Position numbers and translations under genes: made by a program. This document shows, piece after piece, positions 25,326 to 33,847 of a stretch of DNA of 64,000 nucleotides. Source of the DNA: Paenarthrobacter nitroguajacolicus (GTDB taxonomy: Bacteria > Actinomycetota > Actinomycetes > Actinomycetales > Micrococcaceae). The notes below the pieces were generated by a model, which was given only the letters and a program-made list of their open reading frames with translations, did no database searches and had not been told where the DNA came from. The DNA is taken from contig NZ_VNFK01000005.1 in assembly GCF_007786235.1 (NCBI RefSeq), positions 287,231 through 351,230 on the forward strand, in the 5' to 3' direction. How positions within the stretch are numbered: position 1 is the stretch's first letter; each line of letters starts with the position of its first letter.

Positions 25326-25924
25326 GCACTTCGGAGGAACTGTGGCGAAAGCTCTGGTCTACGCGCGCCTACAAGGGCTTTGTCACCGTCAATCAGGACA
25401 CATACCTGGAAGCTGACGGCTCCGTCACCGCGTGGGACGTCATTGCCGGCCCGGACTCCGCCGCCATGCTTGCCTTCACGGAAGGCGGCACGGACGTTGT
25501 GTTGTTTGAGCAGTTTCGCGTGGGCCCAGGACGGACGCTGCTGGAACTGCCCGGTGGCTACGTGGAGCAGGGCGAAGACCCGGAAGCTGCAGCTCACCGT
25601 GAGTTGTCGGAAGAGACCGGATACCGGTCTTCGTCTGTTTATTACGCAGGCTCCGAATGGTGGTCCGCCAACTCTTCCAGGCGTAAACACCTGGCCATCG
25701 CAGCAGAAGCCCGCCCCGTCGACGACCCTTCTTGGGATGCCTCCGAGGCGGGCTTCGTTCGACTCCTACCGAGTGACGAACTGCTTGATTTCCTCCTCAG
25801 TGGTGAGCTGACGGACGCCGGACTTGCATGCCGAGGACTCCTGAAGTTTGCCGTCAGCACCGTGGAGGATGCGGCTTTGGAGAAGCTCCAGGCAACCGTT
25901 CGCGGACTCCTGCCGGGCTATTAG
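25322..25924 (+). CDS. Nudix hydrolase, ADP-ribose pyrophosphatase type
   Basis: A 200-residue protein if the TTG at 25322 is used; the frame is open further upstream, so the start is uncertain. The complete Nudix box GGYVEQGEDPEAAAHRELSE-ETGY (G-x5-E-x7-RE-x2-EE-x-G) coordinates Mg2+ for hydrolysis of a nucleoside diphosphate linked to another group. The flanking VVLFEQFRVGPGRTLLELPGG is typical of ADP-ribose/sugar-nucleotide pyrophosphatases. It overlaps the upstream small membrane gene by 4 bp and may be co-translated. Confidence 0.85.
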   Translation: MSTSEELWRKLWSTRAYKGFVTVNQDTYLEADGSVTAWDVIAGPDSAAMLAFTEGGTDVVLFEQFRVGPGRTLLELPGGYVEQGEDPEAAAHRELSEETGYRSSSVYYAGSEWWSANSSRRKHLAIAAEARPVDDPSWDASEAGFVRLLPSDELLDFLLSGELTDAGLACRGLLKFAVSTVEDAALEKLQATVRGLLPGY

Positions 25925-25932
25925 GGTGCGCT

Positions 25933-27768
25933 CTACCTGCCAGGTTTGACCGGTTTCACCACCAGGGCTGATCCGCCGCCTCGACGAACCGGCTCGGCTG
26001 CGGCTGTCATCTGTCCGTCCTTACCGAACTCAATGGCTGTTGCCGCCCCTATCTCGGCGGCCGACGTGAACGCGTCCCCTGCTGGAACCAAGTCATGGCC
26101 CAACGCATCCAACGCCGGGCCGTAGGCCTCAATAAAGGCAGGCTCAGAGCTGACCGTTGTGCCATTCCTGGGGGCAGCACGTGGCGCAGCGAGGGCTTCG
26201 GAGACCGTCATACCCCTGTCCACCCGGTTCAAGATGGTCTGCAGCACGGTTGTGATGATGGTCGAACCGCCGGGGGAGCCGAGGGCCAAGAACGGTTTCT
26301 CGTCTTTCAAAATGATGGTCGGCGACATCGAGGATCGGGGACGCTTGCCCGGCTGGATCCGGTTGGGGTCGGTCTCGCTGTAAACAGTGCTGAAATCGGT
26401 CAGCTCGTTGTTGAGCAGGAAACCACGGCCTGGAACCACGATTCCGGATCCGCCGGTTTGCTCAATCGTGAGCGTGTACTCCACCACGTTTCCCCACTTG
26501 TCCGCAACGGTCAGGTTCGTTGTGGAGATGTTCTCCGTGTCCGATTCATTGGCGAGAGGTGCCGCGGCAGTCGGGCACGCGCCGTCGTACGTCTGTATGT
26601 TTCCGGGGGCAACCGGCTTGGCCGCCGCCGTCGTCGGATCAATCTCGCAGGAGCGTTCCTTGGCGAACACGGGGTCGAGCAAGGTCTTGGTGGGGACCTT
26701 AACGAAGGCCGGATCGCCCACATAGGCGCCGCGATCCGCGAAAGCCAAGGAACTGGCCTCGAAGTAGTGATGCAGGGCGTCCACTGGCTGCATGTCCTTG
26801 AGGTCGTAGTTTTCAAGGATATTCAGTGCCTCGCCAACCGTGGTCCCACCGCTGCTGGATGGCGCCATGCCGTAGACGTCGTAGCCTCGGTATTCCACCT
26901 TGGTGGCGTCCTGGTCCAGCACCTTGTAATTGGCCAGATCCTGAGTAGTCATGACGCCGACCGGAACAGGAAGCGTTGGCTTTGCCACCTTGGGCGGTGC
27001 TTGAACAGTCTTGACGATCTCCTCGGCGAGAGGGCCTTTGTAGAAGGCGTCGGTACCCTCCTTGGCGAGTAGCCGGTAGGTCGCCGCGAGGTCGTGGTTC
27101 TTGAAGACACTTCCGACGACGGGTGCGCCACCGCCGGGGAGGAACAGGTCCTGCGTGGAGGTGAAGTTGTTGAAGCGTGCCAGATTGTCCTTGGTTTGCT
27201 GGCGGAAGGTCTCGTCCACCACGAATCCACGGTTGGCCACCTTGATGGCCGGCTTGAGCGCCTCGCCGAGGTCCAGGGTTCCCCAGCGCTCCAGCGCGCG
27301 CTCCCAGGTAGCGGGTGTGCCGGGGACTCCCACTGAAACGCCACTGGTCACAAGTTCGGGCGTGAAGTTGTAGGGCTTGCCTGTTGCAGGGTCGATGAAT
27401 GCGTCGGGTTTGATGTTTGCAGGTGCGGTCTCGCGGCCGTCGATGGTGCCCACTTGTTTGGTTTTGGCATCGTAGAAAACAAAGTAGCCACCGCCGCCGA
27501 TGCCAGCGCTGTAGGGCTCGGTGACGCCCAAGGTAGCGGCGGCTGCAACTGCTGCGTCGGCTGCGTTGCCACCCTTCTTCAATACTTCAATTGCGGCTGC
27601 GGAGGCTTCCGGATCCACCGTGCTCACGGCCCCGCCGTAGCCGGTGGCCGTGGGTTTCTTATCTGTTTCGCGGGGATCGGCGAAGGCGGGACTGGCCATC
27701 GCTCCGCTTGTCACGGTTAGTGCCAAGGCTGCCGTGACAGCAGCCATTTGACGTCTCACATGTGTCAT
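25933..27768 (-). CDS. ggt: Gamma-glutamyltransferase, secreted proenzyme
   Basis: A 611-residue precursor of normal family length. The signal peptide is MTHVRRQMAAVTAALALTVT with cleavage near AFA (28-30). The substrate-binding arginine is in TIDGRETAPAN (112). The catalytic threonine exposed by autocleavage is T416 in ISTTNLTVADKWGN; the usual TTH is TTN here. GSPGGSTIITTV is the conserved oxyanion-hole region. The enzyme transfers or hydrolyses the gamma-glutamyl group of glutathione-like peptides outside the membrane. Transcribed alone, convergent with the Nudix gene (8 bp between stops). Confidence 0.94.
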   Translation of the reverse strand: MTHVRRQMAAVTAALALTVTSGAMASPAFADPRETDKKPTATGYGGAVSTVDPEASAAAIEVLKKGGNAADAAVAAAATLGVTEPYSAGIGGGGYFVFYDAKTKQVGTIDGRETAPANIKPDAFIDPATGKPYNFTPELVTSGVSVGVPGTPATWERALERWGTLDLGEALKPAIKVANRGFVVDETFRQQTKDNLARFNNFTSTQDLFLPGGGAPVVGSVFKNHDLAATYRLLAKEGTDAFYKGPLAEEIVKTVQAPPKVAKPTLPVPVGVMTTQDLANYKVLDQDATKVEYRGYDVYGMAPSSSGGTTVGEALNILENYDLKDMQPVDALHHYFEASSLAFADRGAYVGDPAFVKVPTKTLLDPVFAKERSCEIDPTTAAAKPVAPGNIQTYDGACPTAAAPLANESDTENISTTNLTVADKWGNVVEYTLTIEQTGGSGIVVPGRGFLLNNELTDFSTVYSETDPNRIQPGKRPRSSMSPTIILKDEKPFLALGSPGGSTIITTVLQTILNRVDRGMTVSEALAAPRAAPRNGTTVSSEPAFIEAYGPALDALGHDLVPAGDAFTSAAEIGAATAIEFGKDGQMTAAAEPVRRGGGSALVVKPVKPGR

Positions 27769-27940
27769 GGTGTCTCCCAGAGTTGTTCCAGACGGTGATG
27801 TGGGTGGACGGTCCGGTCACCCTACCCCGGGGTTCTGCGAGGGACAACGGTTGAAATTTGAAGGACCGTGGGTCAGGGGGAATCAGTGATCGTGCACAAG
27901 ACGGCAGGGGAGACCTACCGAGCGCGGGTAGGATCGTCGC

Positions 27941-28129
27941 ATGGGGACCAAAAGCAGGACCAAAATGTTTGCTGTTTTAGCAGGGGTGCTGGTGGCAGCG
28001 TTTTCGCTTTTCGCGGCACTATGGGTGAACGGAAACATTCCTTGGCCCGCGGCCACGGCCACGTCACTTATTCTCGGCGTGGCAACATTTCTGGCAACCT
28101 TCAAGGGCAACGCCAGACAAGCCGGTTAG
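27941..28129 (+). CDS. Small membrane protein, 62 residues
   Basis: Two hydrophobic segments (MFAVLAGVLVAAFSLFAALW and ATATSLILGVATFLATF) with basic ends. The ATG at 27941 is preceded by TAGGAT (27929-27934) at exactly 6 nt and lacks a Shine-Dalgarno sequence, the leaderless arrangement. No family recognised. Confidence 0.6.
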   Translation: MGTKSRTKMFAVLAGVLVAAFSLFAALWVNGNIPWPAATATSLILGVATFLATFKGNARQAG

Positions 28130-28164
28130 CTAGCAGGCCCTCTTTGCGAATGTACCGTTGAGCG

Positions 28165-28677
28165 ATGACGATCAACTTTGAGGTGCGTGGTGCCGAGCCG
28201 GCGGACGCGCCAGGCATGGCGAAAGTTCACGTTGACACCTGGCGTGAAACCTACCGGGGGTTGATGAGCGACGACGTGCTGGACGATCCAGGGCTACTGG
28301 AATTTCGGGAGAAGTTCTGGACCGCAGCGCTCACTGATTCTCGCTATGAACAGAACAGTGTCGCCGTTGCTTCGCACGAAGACACCGTGATTGGCATAGC
28401 GATGTCGGGCCCCATTCCTGACTCCGCTGAGGAGTCACAGCAACTGTATGTCCTTTACGCCTATGCCGCCTTCCACGGTTCAGGGGTGGGCGAGGCCCTG
28501 CTTAACGCTGTCATCGACCCTGCCGCACCCGCTTTCCTCTGGGTCGCCGACCCTAATCCGCGCGCCCAAGCGTTCTACCGGAAGCACGGATTCGTAGCGG
28601 ACGGAACGGTGAACATAGAAGATGACGTGCGGGACGTTCGTATGGTCCGCAGCATCCAAGCGATGACAGCCCGCTAA
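28165..28677 (+). CDS. GNAT-family N-acetyltransferase
   Basis: A 170-residue protein with the acetyl-CoA fold: N-terminal VRGAEPADAPGMAKVHVDTWRETY, central beta strand LYVLYAYAAFHGSGVGEALL (the Q/RxxGxG/A-like pyrophosphate loop is GSGVGEAL), and C-terminal NPRAQAFYRKHGFVADG. ATG 28165 follows TACCGT (28153-28158) by 6 nt. The substrate is not predictable. Confidence 0.85.
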   Translation: MTINFEVRGAEPADAPGMAKVHVDTWRETYRGLMSDDVLDDPGLLEFREKFWTAALTDSRYEQNSVAVASHEDTVIGIAMSGPIPDSAEESQQLYVLYAYAAFHGSGVGEALLNAVIDPAAPAFLWVADPNPRAQAFYRKHGFVADGTVNIEDDVRDVRMVRSIQAMTAR

Positions 28678-28727
28678 GGGGCCCTCAAGAGGTCGTTCGG
28701 GCGCACCGTGTTCACAGGCCGGGCAAG

Positions 28728-29675
28728 CTAACCCACGGTTTTTTGGGAGTTCCCGCGCGCTGCTATGGCACGCGCTCCGACGCCTGCGAGTGCGATGGCC
28801 AGTGCCGCCAAGATGGTGGGCAAAGCCCCACCGTCAGGCCCGAGTGTAGCTGCGAGGATTTGCCGGCTCATCAACAGCATTTCCTGGACATCGCCGGCCA
28901 GAGCCCGGGTTCCGAGGACGTATTGCACCGAGGTGAACAGAGCGGGGATCACCCACAAGCACGCACAGTTGAGGACCCACGCCACCCCGCGGCGGATAGG
29001 ACTGAGTCCACACCAAGCCAAAGCACAACCGACAAGTACCGCAGGAACCCATCGTGCGATGGTCGGCACAACTGGGGGTACGTCGATGTACCCCACTGAA
29101 CCGACAACCCATTCCACCGCCCACGACGTGAACGGGATGGCCATGAGTCCAGCGCCCAGCGTCGTGGCCACTCGCGACGTCGAGGCGAACAGGAGTACTG
29201 CTCCGATGCTGGCGGCAAGGGAAAGAATGACTCCGGCCAGCAAGCCGAAGAAATAGAGGCTCGCCATCTTCCCGCTCTCCAGCCCCTGGTTAAGCACAGT
29301 GAACGACTGCGCTGCTGCCAAGATTTGGACCACGAGGACACCGCCCACTGCGCACCACGTTGCCAGCCTGCGGTACTCCGGCGACCAGATCCGGACTGCC
29401 AGTCCTGCCGCGGCTCCGCCCACGGTCACGAGGGCAACAATGGTGGTGAGCTCGTATTGGCTGAGGGGCAAGAGTGCAAAAGGCATGTGCTCGGGAAGAG
29501 CCTCGGACCGCCACAAGTTCTGCAGCGGCAGCTTCGCTCCGCCGATCAGCCACGGCGCGAGGCCCAGTACGCCTGCCAGGAACCCGAGTAACCAGGCCCG
29601 CGAGGCAGTGCGACCACCCGAAGCGGTGGCCTTGGGAGCACGGACTTGTTCCGCGGTTTGCTCGGGATGGCTCAA
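28728..29675 (-). CDS. Polytopic membrane protein, unknown function
   Basis: A 315-residue protein with a 25-residue hydrophilic start and about eight hydrophobic segments. TTG 29675 is chosen because CGAGGAG precedes it by 6 nt; upstream in-frame ATG (29717) and TTG (29732) codons lack ribosome binding sites. An inverted repeat AATCCAT/ATGGATT (29731-29758) lies upstream. No recognised family; the helix-rich sequence with few charged loops does not indicate a specific transporter. Confidence 0.65.
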   Translation of the reverse strand: MSHPEQTAEQVRAPKATASGGRTASRAWLLGFLAGVLGLAPWLIGGAKLPLQNLWRSEALPEHMPFALLPLSQYELTTIVALVTVGGAAAGLAVRIWSPEYRRLATWCAVGGVLVVQILAAAQSFTVLNQGLESGKMASLYFFGLLAGVILSLAASIGAVLLFASTSRVATTLGAGLMAIPFTSWAVEWVVGSVGYIDVPPVVPTIARWVPAVLVGCALAWCGLSPIRRGVAWVLNCACLWVIPALFTSVQYVLGTRALAGDVQEMLLMSRQILAATLGPDGGALPTILAALAIALAGVGARAIAARGNSQKTVG

Positions 29676-29789
29676 GGGAGCTCCTCGGGTTGAGTCAGGA
29701 AGTGAGGCCCAGGGCATGAAGAAGCGGGCCAATCCATGAATAATACACCGAATGGATTAACCCGCTGCCGCTGATCAACGAGCTTAGGC

Positions 29790-30878
29790 TCAGAGGTAGC
29801 TCTTTACGCTCGCTCGGAGAGCCTCAGTGTGTTCGTAGATCTCCTCCAAAGAGCTAATCGGAACGCGAGTCTCCTCCTTGTTGGCATCGAACAATCCGAT
29901 ATATTTCTGCGTTCGGTTAAAGTGAAGCCGCGCGATGGGTTTGCGATTGTTGTCGTCCAGAAGGACGGCAAAGTAAGACTTGGCATCGCGCTGGACCACT
30001 CGAGTGGGTTTCACCTCGCTGCAAACAATGGCGCGGACAATCTGATAGCCCTCTATTTCTTCGAGAGTGGTCTCGATTGCGTCAGCCTCCGCGAGGTCTG
30101 CTTCCGCAACGGGCTGGCTGGACACGACGGCGGCGGCGACGTCGTCATTTGGTGCGTAAGCCTGTGCGCCAAGAGCTTTCTTCAGGCGTTCGTTGACCTG
30201 ATCGTTAAGGAACTGCTTGGTGGCTTTGCCGACCAGAGTTGTGAACTGCTCGCGGACGCGCTGCGTGTACGCTCCGGTGTAAACGCGAGCCGTAAGGAAC
30301 TTGACCCATTCATCCTCCGGTTCCCGGAACTGTGCCGCAAGAGTCCTTTTGAGTTCGCCGATGTACTTCAGTTCACCCGCCGCACTGATGATGGAATCCA
30401 AATCGAAAACGTCCTTGGACAATTTCTGAAGTTCAGGCAGGAGGGTCTCGTCGATGTCGTTCAGGTCGAGGACCAGGAACGGTTTCGCATCCATTCGGTT
30501 CGGTGCGTCGAGGTCCGTGAAGAACTGATAGGTCTCGCCGTTCGTGAGGATCGCTATCCTCGCATTGGTCACCGCGAAATAGCGGAAAAGTTGGGATGCG
30601 TGCTCGATCTTGACGGGCTCAATGGACTTCTTGCATTCGATGAGGATCTGAACTTCCCCGTCTTTCACGATGGCGTAGTCAACCTTTTCGCCCTTCTTTA
30701 CGCCTACGTCGGCCGTGAACTCGGGGACAACTTCCAGCGGATTGAAGACGTCGTAGCCCAAGATGGACGAGATGAACGGCATGACGAATGCATTTTTCGT
30801 TGCCTCCTCAGTCTCTATAACCCCACGCTGCTGTCGTACTTTGGCCGCCAATGCAGACAGCCGTTCTGCAAATTCCAT
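29790..30878 (-). CDS. Stand-alone type I restriction R_N-like nuclease-domain protein
   Basis: A 362-residue protein whose N-terminal half matches the HsdR_N/COG4748 group. ETEEATKNAFVMPFISSILGYD is followed by a PD-(D/E)xK core with D67 (KVDYAI) and E81-x-K83 (ILIECKK), then FRYFAVTNARIAILTNGETYQFFTD. No helicase motor follows and no methylase or specificity genes adjoin, so it is not a type I system. C-terminal residues 240-360 look like a separate domain (AKSYFAVLLDDNNRKPIARLHFN). It may be a defence or repair nuclease or a degraded relic; catalytic residues are intact. Confidence 0.85.
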   Translation of the reverse strand: MEFAERLSALAAKVRQQRGVIETEEATKNAFVMPFISSILGYDVFNPLEVVPEFTADVGVKKGEKVDYAIVKDGEVQILIECKKSIEPVKIEHASQLFRYFAVTNARIAILTNGETYQFFTDLDAPNRMDAKPFLVLDLNDIDETLLPELQKLSKDVFDLDSIISAAGELKYIGELKRTLAAQFREPEDEWVKFLTARVYTGAYTQRVREQFTTLVGKATKQFLNDQVNERLKKALGAQAYAPNDDVAAAVVSSQPVAEADLAEADAIETTLEEIEGYQIVRAIVCSEVKPTRVVQRDAKSYFAVLLDDNNRKPIARLHFNRTQKYIGLFDANKEETRVPISSLEEIYEHTEALRASVKSYL

Positions 30879-31000
30879 TTGACCCCCATGGTCTCAATTT
30901 CGACAAGTGAGCCAACATTAGCGGAGGTTGCGGACAAAGCCGGGCAAGTAGAGGATCGCCGATGTGGCGGGCAAGCGCCTAGCGACGTTTCCCCGCGGGC

Positions 31001-31903
31001 TCAAACAACCAACCGCAGCGGCCGCTGCCCCAGCTTCACCATGATCTCCTGTCCCCACGAGGCGGTGAGCCGGTCGTCCTCCATGCCGTCGCCGAACACC
31101 ACGAGCTGGTCTGATGCCACGGTGATCCGCAGCACTTCACCGGCCTCCAGCACGCCTTCAGTCAACGAAGCGCCGGTGACGGGGGAGGGCCACGCTTCCC
31201 GGACGAACCACGCGAGCCGCGGATCGGTGGGTGCCGGCAAGGCTCGCCCGCCGCGTTCCAGGGCAATCGAAGCGCACCATCCGGTTGCGCCGGTGCCGGT
31301 GGAAACGATAAGGCCCGACGACGATTGCCGCTCGGTCTGTCCGCCGGTCTGGGTGAAACTTGGCGCTGCGAGCGTGTACTTCGCCGACTGGTGCGAGGCG
31401 TGCCCCACGAAAACTTCGTTGAGCGCCGAAAGCTGCTGACCGTCGTCGAGCGTTGCCGTCACGGTGGTGAGGTCCTGCAGGCGCAGCCGCCCAACATCGC
31501 CACTGGCCAGCAGGGCTGCGGCGGCTGCCGGCGTGTGCCGGACCAGGACTCCGGGGTTTGCTCCGGGTTCGGGGTCGATGCCGATGACCGGTTGTCCGTT
31601 CAGGTACTTGGCTACGTTCGCCACTAAACCGTCCTGTCCCACCACGGCGACGATGTCCTCTGCCGTGAGAAGGAAGCGGCTGAGGTCCGCGCGTTCAACT
31701 TCCGCCTGCCGCCAGTCGGACGGCACCGCTGCCCGAATTGTTGCGAGGGCGGCGGTGAGGCGATCATGCCGGTCCTGTACGTCCTGGATACTGCGGCCGC
31801 GGGTGCTGAGGAAGAACTCTGCCTGGCCGCGGGTTGCGTGCCGGTTCAGGAGTTCCTGCAGTTCGGTCCGCCGGTGGACGAGGACGATGCGAGGGGTTGC
31901 CAT
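31001..31903 (-). CDS. NAD kinase-like protein with degenerate motifs
   Basis: A 300-residue protein of the ATP-NAD kinase fold. The usual GGDG becomes GQDG (89-92), the NE motif is LNEVFVGH (162-163), and the loop STGTGATGW (201-209) corresponds to the family's STPTGSTAY. The glycine and threonine changes in the first motif make true kinase activity uncertain. It starts 9 bp after the SPFH gene with AAGGAC upstream, so the two are one operon under the divergent NrtR-like regulator. It may bind NAD or ADP-ribose-type ligands. Confidence 0.78.
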   Translation of the reverse strand: MATPRIVLVHRRTELQELLNRHATRGQAEFFLSTRGRSIQDVQDRHDRLTAALATIRAAVPSDWRQAEVERADLSRFLLTAEDIVAVVGQDGLVANVAKYLNGQPVIGIDPEPGANPGVLVRHTPAAAAALLASGDVGRLRLQDLTTVTATLDDGQQLSALNEVFVGHASHQSAKYTLAAPSFTQTGGQTERQSSSGLIVSTGTGATGWCASIALERGGRALPAPTDPRLAWFVREAWPSPVTGASLTEGVLEAGEVLRITVASDQLVVFGDGMEDDRLTASWGQEIMVKLGQRPLRLVV

Positions 31904-31912
31904 GACGGGTCC

Positions 31913-32932
31913 TTACTTGGTGACTTCGGCGGTGGCCGCGGGTTCCTTGAACAGTCCGGCAAGTGCTCCGCTGAGCAGGTCGGGGGTGATGGTGAGGTTA
32001 CCAATGTTCGGCAGGCTGCCCGCTGCATCCTTGAGGGCCAGTGCCAGCAGGGTGGCTTGCTCCATGCCGCGGTAGACCTCCATGGTGGCGGCTTCGCGGG
32101 CTGCGGCTGCTTCGCCCACCAGGCGGATTTGGTTCGCTTCAGCGGCGGCGCCAATGCCCTTGCGTTCGGCGGATCCCTGGGCTTCGATCAGGCCTGCGGC
32201 TGCCTTCTCTTCGGCGGCACGCCGGGCATTTGCGCCCTCCTGGGCCACCAGGTTTTCGCGGCGGACCGCGAGTTCGATCTGGCTTGCCATCTCGTTCTCG
32301 GAGATAGTGCGTTCACGTTCGACGGCGACTGCCCGCCTTTCGTAAACCGCCCGGTCCGCTTCGGCTTGGAGCTGTTCGCGGACGGGTGTCTGCAAGGCCC
32401 GTTCCACGTCGGCTTCGGGCCGGACCGCCAGGACCTGCACACCGAGGATTTCAATGCCCGTGGACTGGAGCCTTGCATCGGCGCGGAGGGCATCGGTGAG
32501 CACCACCCGGAGTTGGCTGACCCCACGTTCCAGCGCTTCGGCGAGTGTGGTGGTCGCGATCTGGTCGATCGCGTGGCTCTGGCACAGCTGGCCGATGATG
32601 GTGGAAACCTGTTCGCGACCGGTTGCCGGCGCCTTTCCCGCGGTCTGCAATCCGAAGTCGAGGCGAGTGGATACGGCCACCGGATCGATGAAGCGGTAGG
32701 TCACGTTGGCCTGAACGCTGACGTCCTGGTGGTCGCGGGTGATGGCGTGGAAGAGGGTGGGCAGTTCCTGGTCGTCCACCGGAACCTCACTCAGCACCGA
32801 GTTCGCGGGGCGGAAGAAGAACGCTTGGCCCACTCCTTGGTGCTTGACCGTGCCCTTCTGCAGGTGGACGACGTAGCCGGTGGGGCTGCCGAGAAAGTGG
32901 CTGATCCAGGGGTAGCGCTTGATGATTGCCAT
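31913..32932 (-). CDS. SPFH/Band 7 domain protein
   Basis: A 339-residue protein. Residues about 20-200 form an SPFH domain (TGYVVHLQKGTVKHQGVGQA, DHQDVSVQANVTYRFIDPVA). Residues 200-290 are a long Ala/Glu-rich coiled coil (AEADRAVYERRAVAVERERT) of the flotillin/prohibitin kind. There is no obvious N-terminal membrane helix, so membrane association would be peripheral. Such proteins form large scaffolding rings. Strong AAGGAGAA ribosome binding site. The operator at 32951-32971 lies 18 bp upstream of the start codon. Confidence 0.88.
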   Translation of the reverse strand: MAIIKRYPWISHFLGSPTGYVVHLQKGTVKHQGVGQAFFFRPANSVLSEVPVDDQELPTLFHAITRDHQDVSVQANVTYRFIDPVAVSTRLDFGLQTAGKAPATGREQVSTIIGQLCQSHAIDQIATTTLAEALERGVSQLRVVLTDALRADARLQSTGIEILGVQVLAVRPEADVERALQTPVREQLQAEADRAVYERRAVAVERERTISENEMASQIELAVRRENLVAQEGANARRAAEEKAAAGLIEAQGSAERKGIGAAAEANQIRLVGEAAAAREAATMEVYRGMEQATLLALALKDAAGSLPNIGNLTITPDLLSGALAGLFKEPAATAEVTK

Positions 32933-32950
32933 GATGTTCTCCTTCGTTTA

Positions 32951-32971
32951 TTGTCGTCACCTTGACGATAA
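32951..32971. promoter_or_regulatory. NrtR-like operator 1 (SPFH side)
   Basis: TTGTCGTCA-CCT-TGACGATAA: a 21-bp inverted repeat with one mismatch between arms. Same length, half-site (TTRTYGTCA) and 3-bp centre as the second site; the centres are 44 bp apart. Confidence 0.8.
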
Positions 32972-32994
32972 CTAAACAGTAGGGCGAGTCGGGA

Positions 32995-33015
32995 TTATTG
33001 TCAACGTGACGATAA
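32995..33015. promoter_or_regulatory. NrtR-like operator 2 (regulator side)
   Basis: TTATTGTCA-ACG-TGACGATAA, a 21-bp inverted repeat with one mismatch between arms. It lies just upstream of the -10 hexamer TACGAT (33021-33026) of the regulator gene, suggesting autoregulation. Confidence 0.8.
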
Positions 33016-33032
33016 TTTCCTACGATTGATTT

Positions 33033-33773
33033 ATGCCTGAATCCCATCCGGCGCCCCAGCGCTTCCCGGTGACCGTCGACGTCGTCGCCCTCACCGTGCG
33101 CGACGGCGAACTGCGCGTACTGCTCATCACCCGCCTCATCGAGCCCTTCCGCGGCAAGCTGGCGCTACCGGGCGGCTTCGTCCTCGCAGGCGAGGACCTG
33201 CAGGAGGCGGCGGTCCGTGAACTCGCGGAAGAAACCGGCGTCGAGCATCTACCCGGGCACCTTGAGCAACTGGGCAGCTACGGACCCAAGGGCCGTGACC
33301 CCCGCGGCGACGTCCTCACCGTGGCGCACCTGCTGCTGGCGCCGGACTTCCCGGTGTTGGCTGCCGGCAGCGACGCGGAGCATGCCGCGTGGTACCCGGT
33401 GAGGGAAGTCCAAGGCGGCGCGCTGGAACTCGCCTTCGACCACCAACGGATCCTCGACGACGCCCTGGAACGTGCTAAGTCGAAGCTCGAATACTCCCCC
33501 CTGGGCGCGGCGTTCTGCGGAGAGGAATTCACCATCGCCCAACTTCGTGCCGTGTACGAGGCCGTCTGGGGCACCCGCCTGGATCCGCGCAACTTCCACC
33601 GGAAGGCGACAGGGACGCCCGGTTTCCTGGAGGACACCGGCCGTATGACAACAGGCGACGCCGGCCGTCCGGCTGCGCTTTTCCGGCTCGCCCCCGAGGC
33701 ACGTCCGACGGCGGGCCACCCCACCCGCGCGGTGCTTAACCCGCCGCTGATGCGCCCCGCTGTACCAAAGTAG
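33033..33773 (+). CDS. nrtR: NrtR-type Nudix-winged-helix transcriptional regulator
   Basis: A 246-residue protein. The N-terminal Nudix domain has box GFVLAGEDLQEAAVRELAEE followed by TGV (48-70). The C-terminal winged helix (EYSPLGAAFCGEEFTIAQLR, VWGTRLDPRNFHRKA) is characteristic of NrtR, which senses ADP-ribose and controls NAD-related genes. A proline-rich tail follows residue 200. ATG 33033 lies 6 nt after TACGAT with no Shine-Dalgarno sequence (leaderless). Divergent from the SPFH/NAD-kinase-like operon with two operators between, so it very probably regulates both sides. Confidence 0.88.
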   Translation: MPESHPAPQRFPVTVDVVALTVRDGELRVLLITRLIEPFRGKLALPGGFVLAGEDLQEAAVRELAEETGVEHLPGHLEQLGSYGPKGRDPRGDVLTVAHLLLAPDFPVLAAGSDAEHAAWYPVREVQGGALELAFDHQRILDDALERAKSKLEYSPLGAAFCGEEFTIAQLRAVYEAVWGTRLDPRNFHRKATGTPGFLEDTGRMTTGDAGRPAALFRLAPEARPTAGHPTRAVLNPPLMRPAVPK

Positions 33774-33798
33774 GTCTACCCAAGTGGGTCTACCCAAG

Positions 33799-33847
33799 TA
33801 GGGGACAGACAACGCCCTTTCGAGCTCAGTAGGACGTTACCCGTCCC
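33799..33847. repeat. Dispersed ~50-bp hairpin repeat, copy 1
   Basis: Begins TAGGGGACAG and ends GTCCC, with AGGACGTTAC inside. It is closely similar to the copy at 35515-35565 (shared TAGGGGACAG, GCTCA, AGGACGTTA, GTCCC). The ends can pair. It overlaps the 3' end of the PH-like gene. A short 14-bp tandem duplication (GGTCTACCCAAGT) lies immediately left of it. Confidence 0.65.

Noticed and set aside
26095..27072. 325-residue plus-strand frame opposite gamma-glutamyltransferase
   Set aside because: Antisense shadow; no family features, while the opposite strand encodes a complete enzyme.
29829..32965. Long plus-strand frames opposite the R_N-like, NAD-kinase-like and SPFH genes
   Set aside because: Low-complexity translations without motifs; the minus-strand genes have clear domains and ribosome binding sites.
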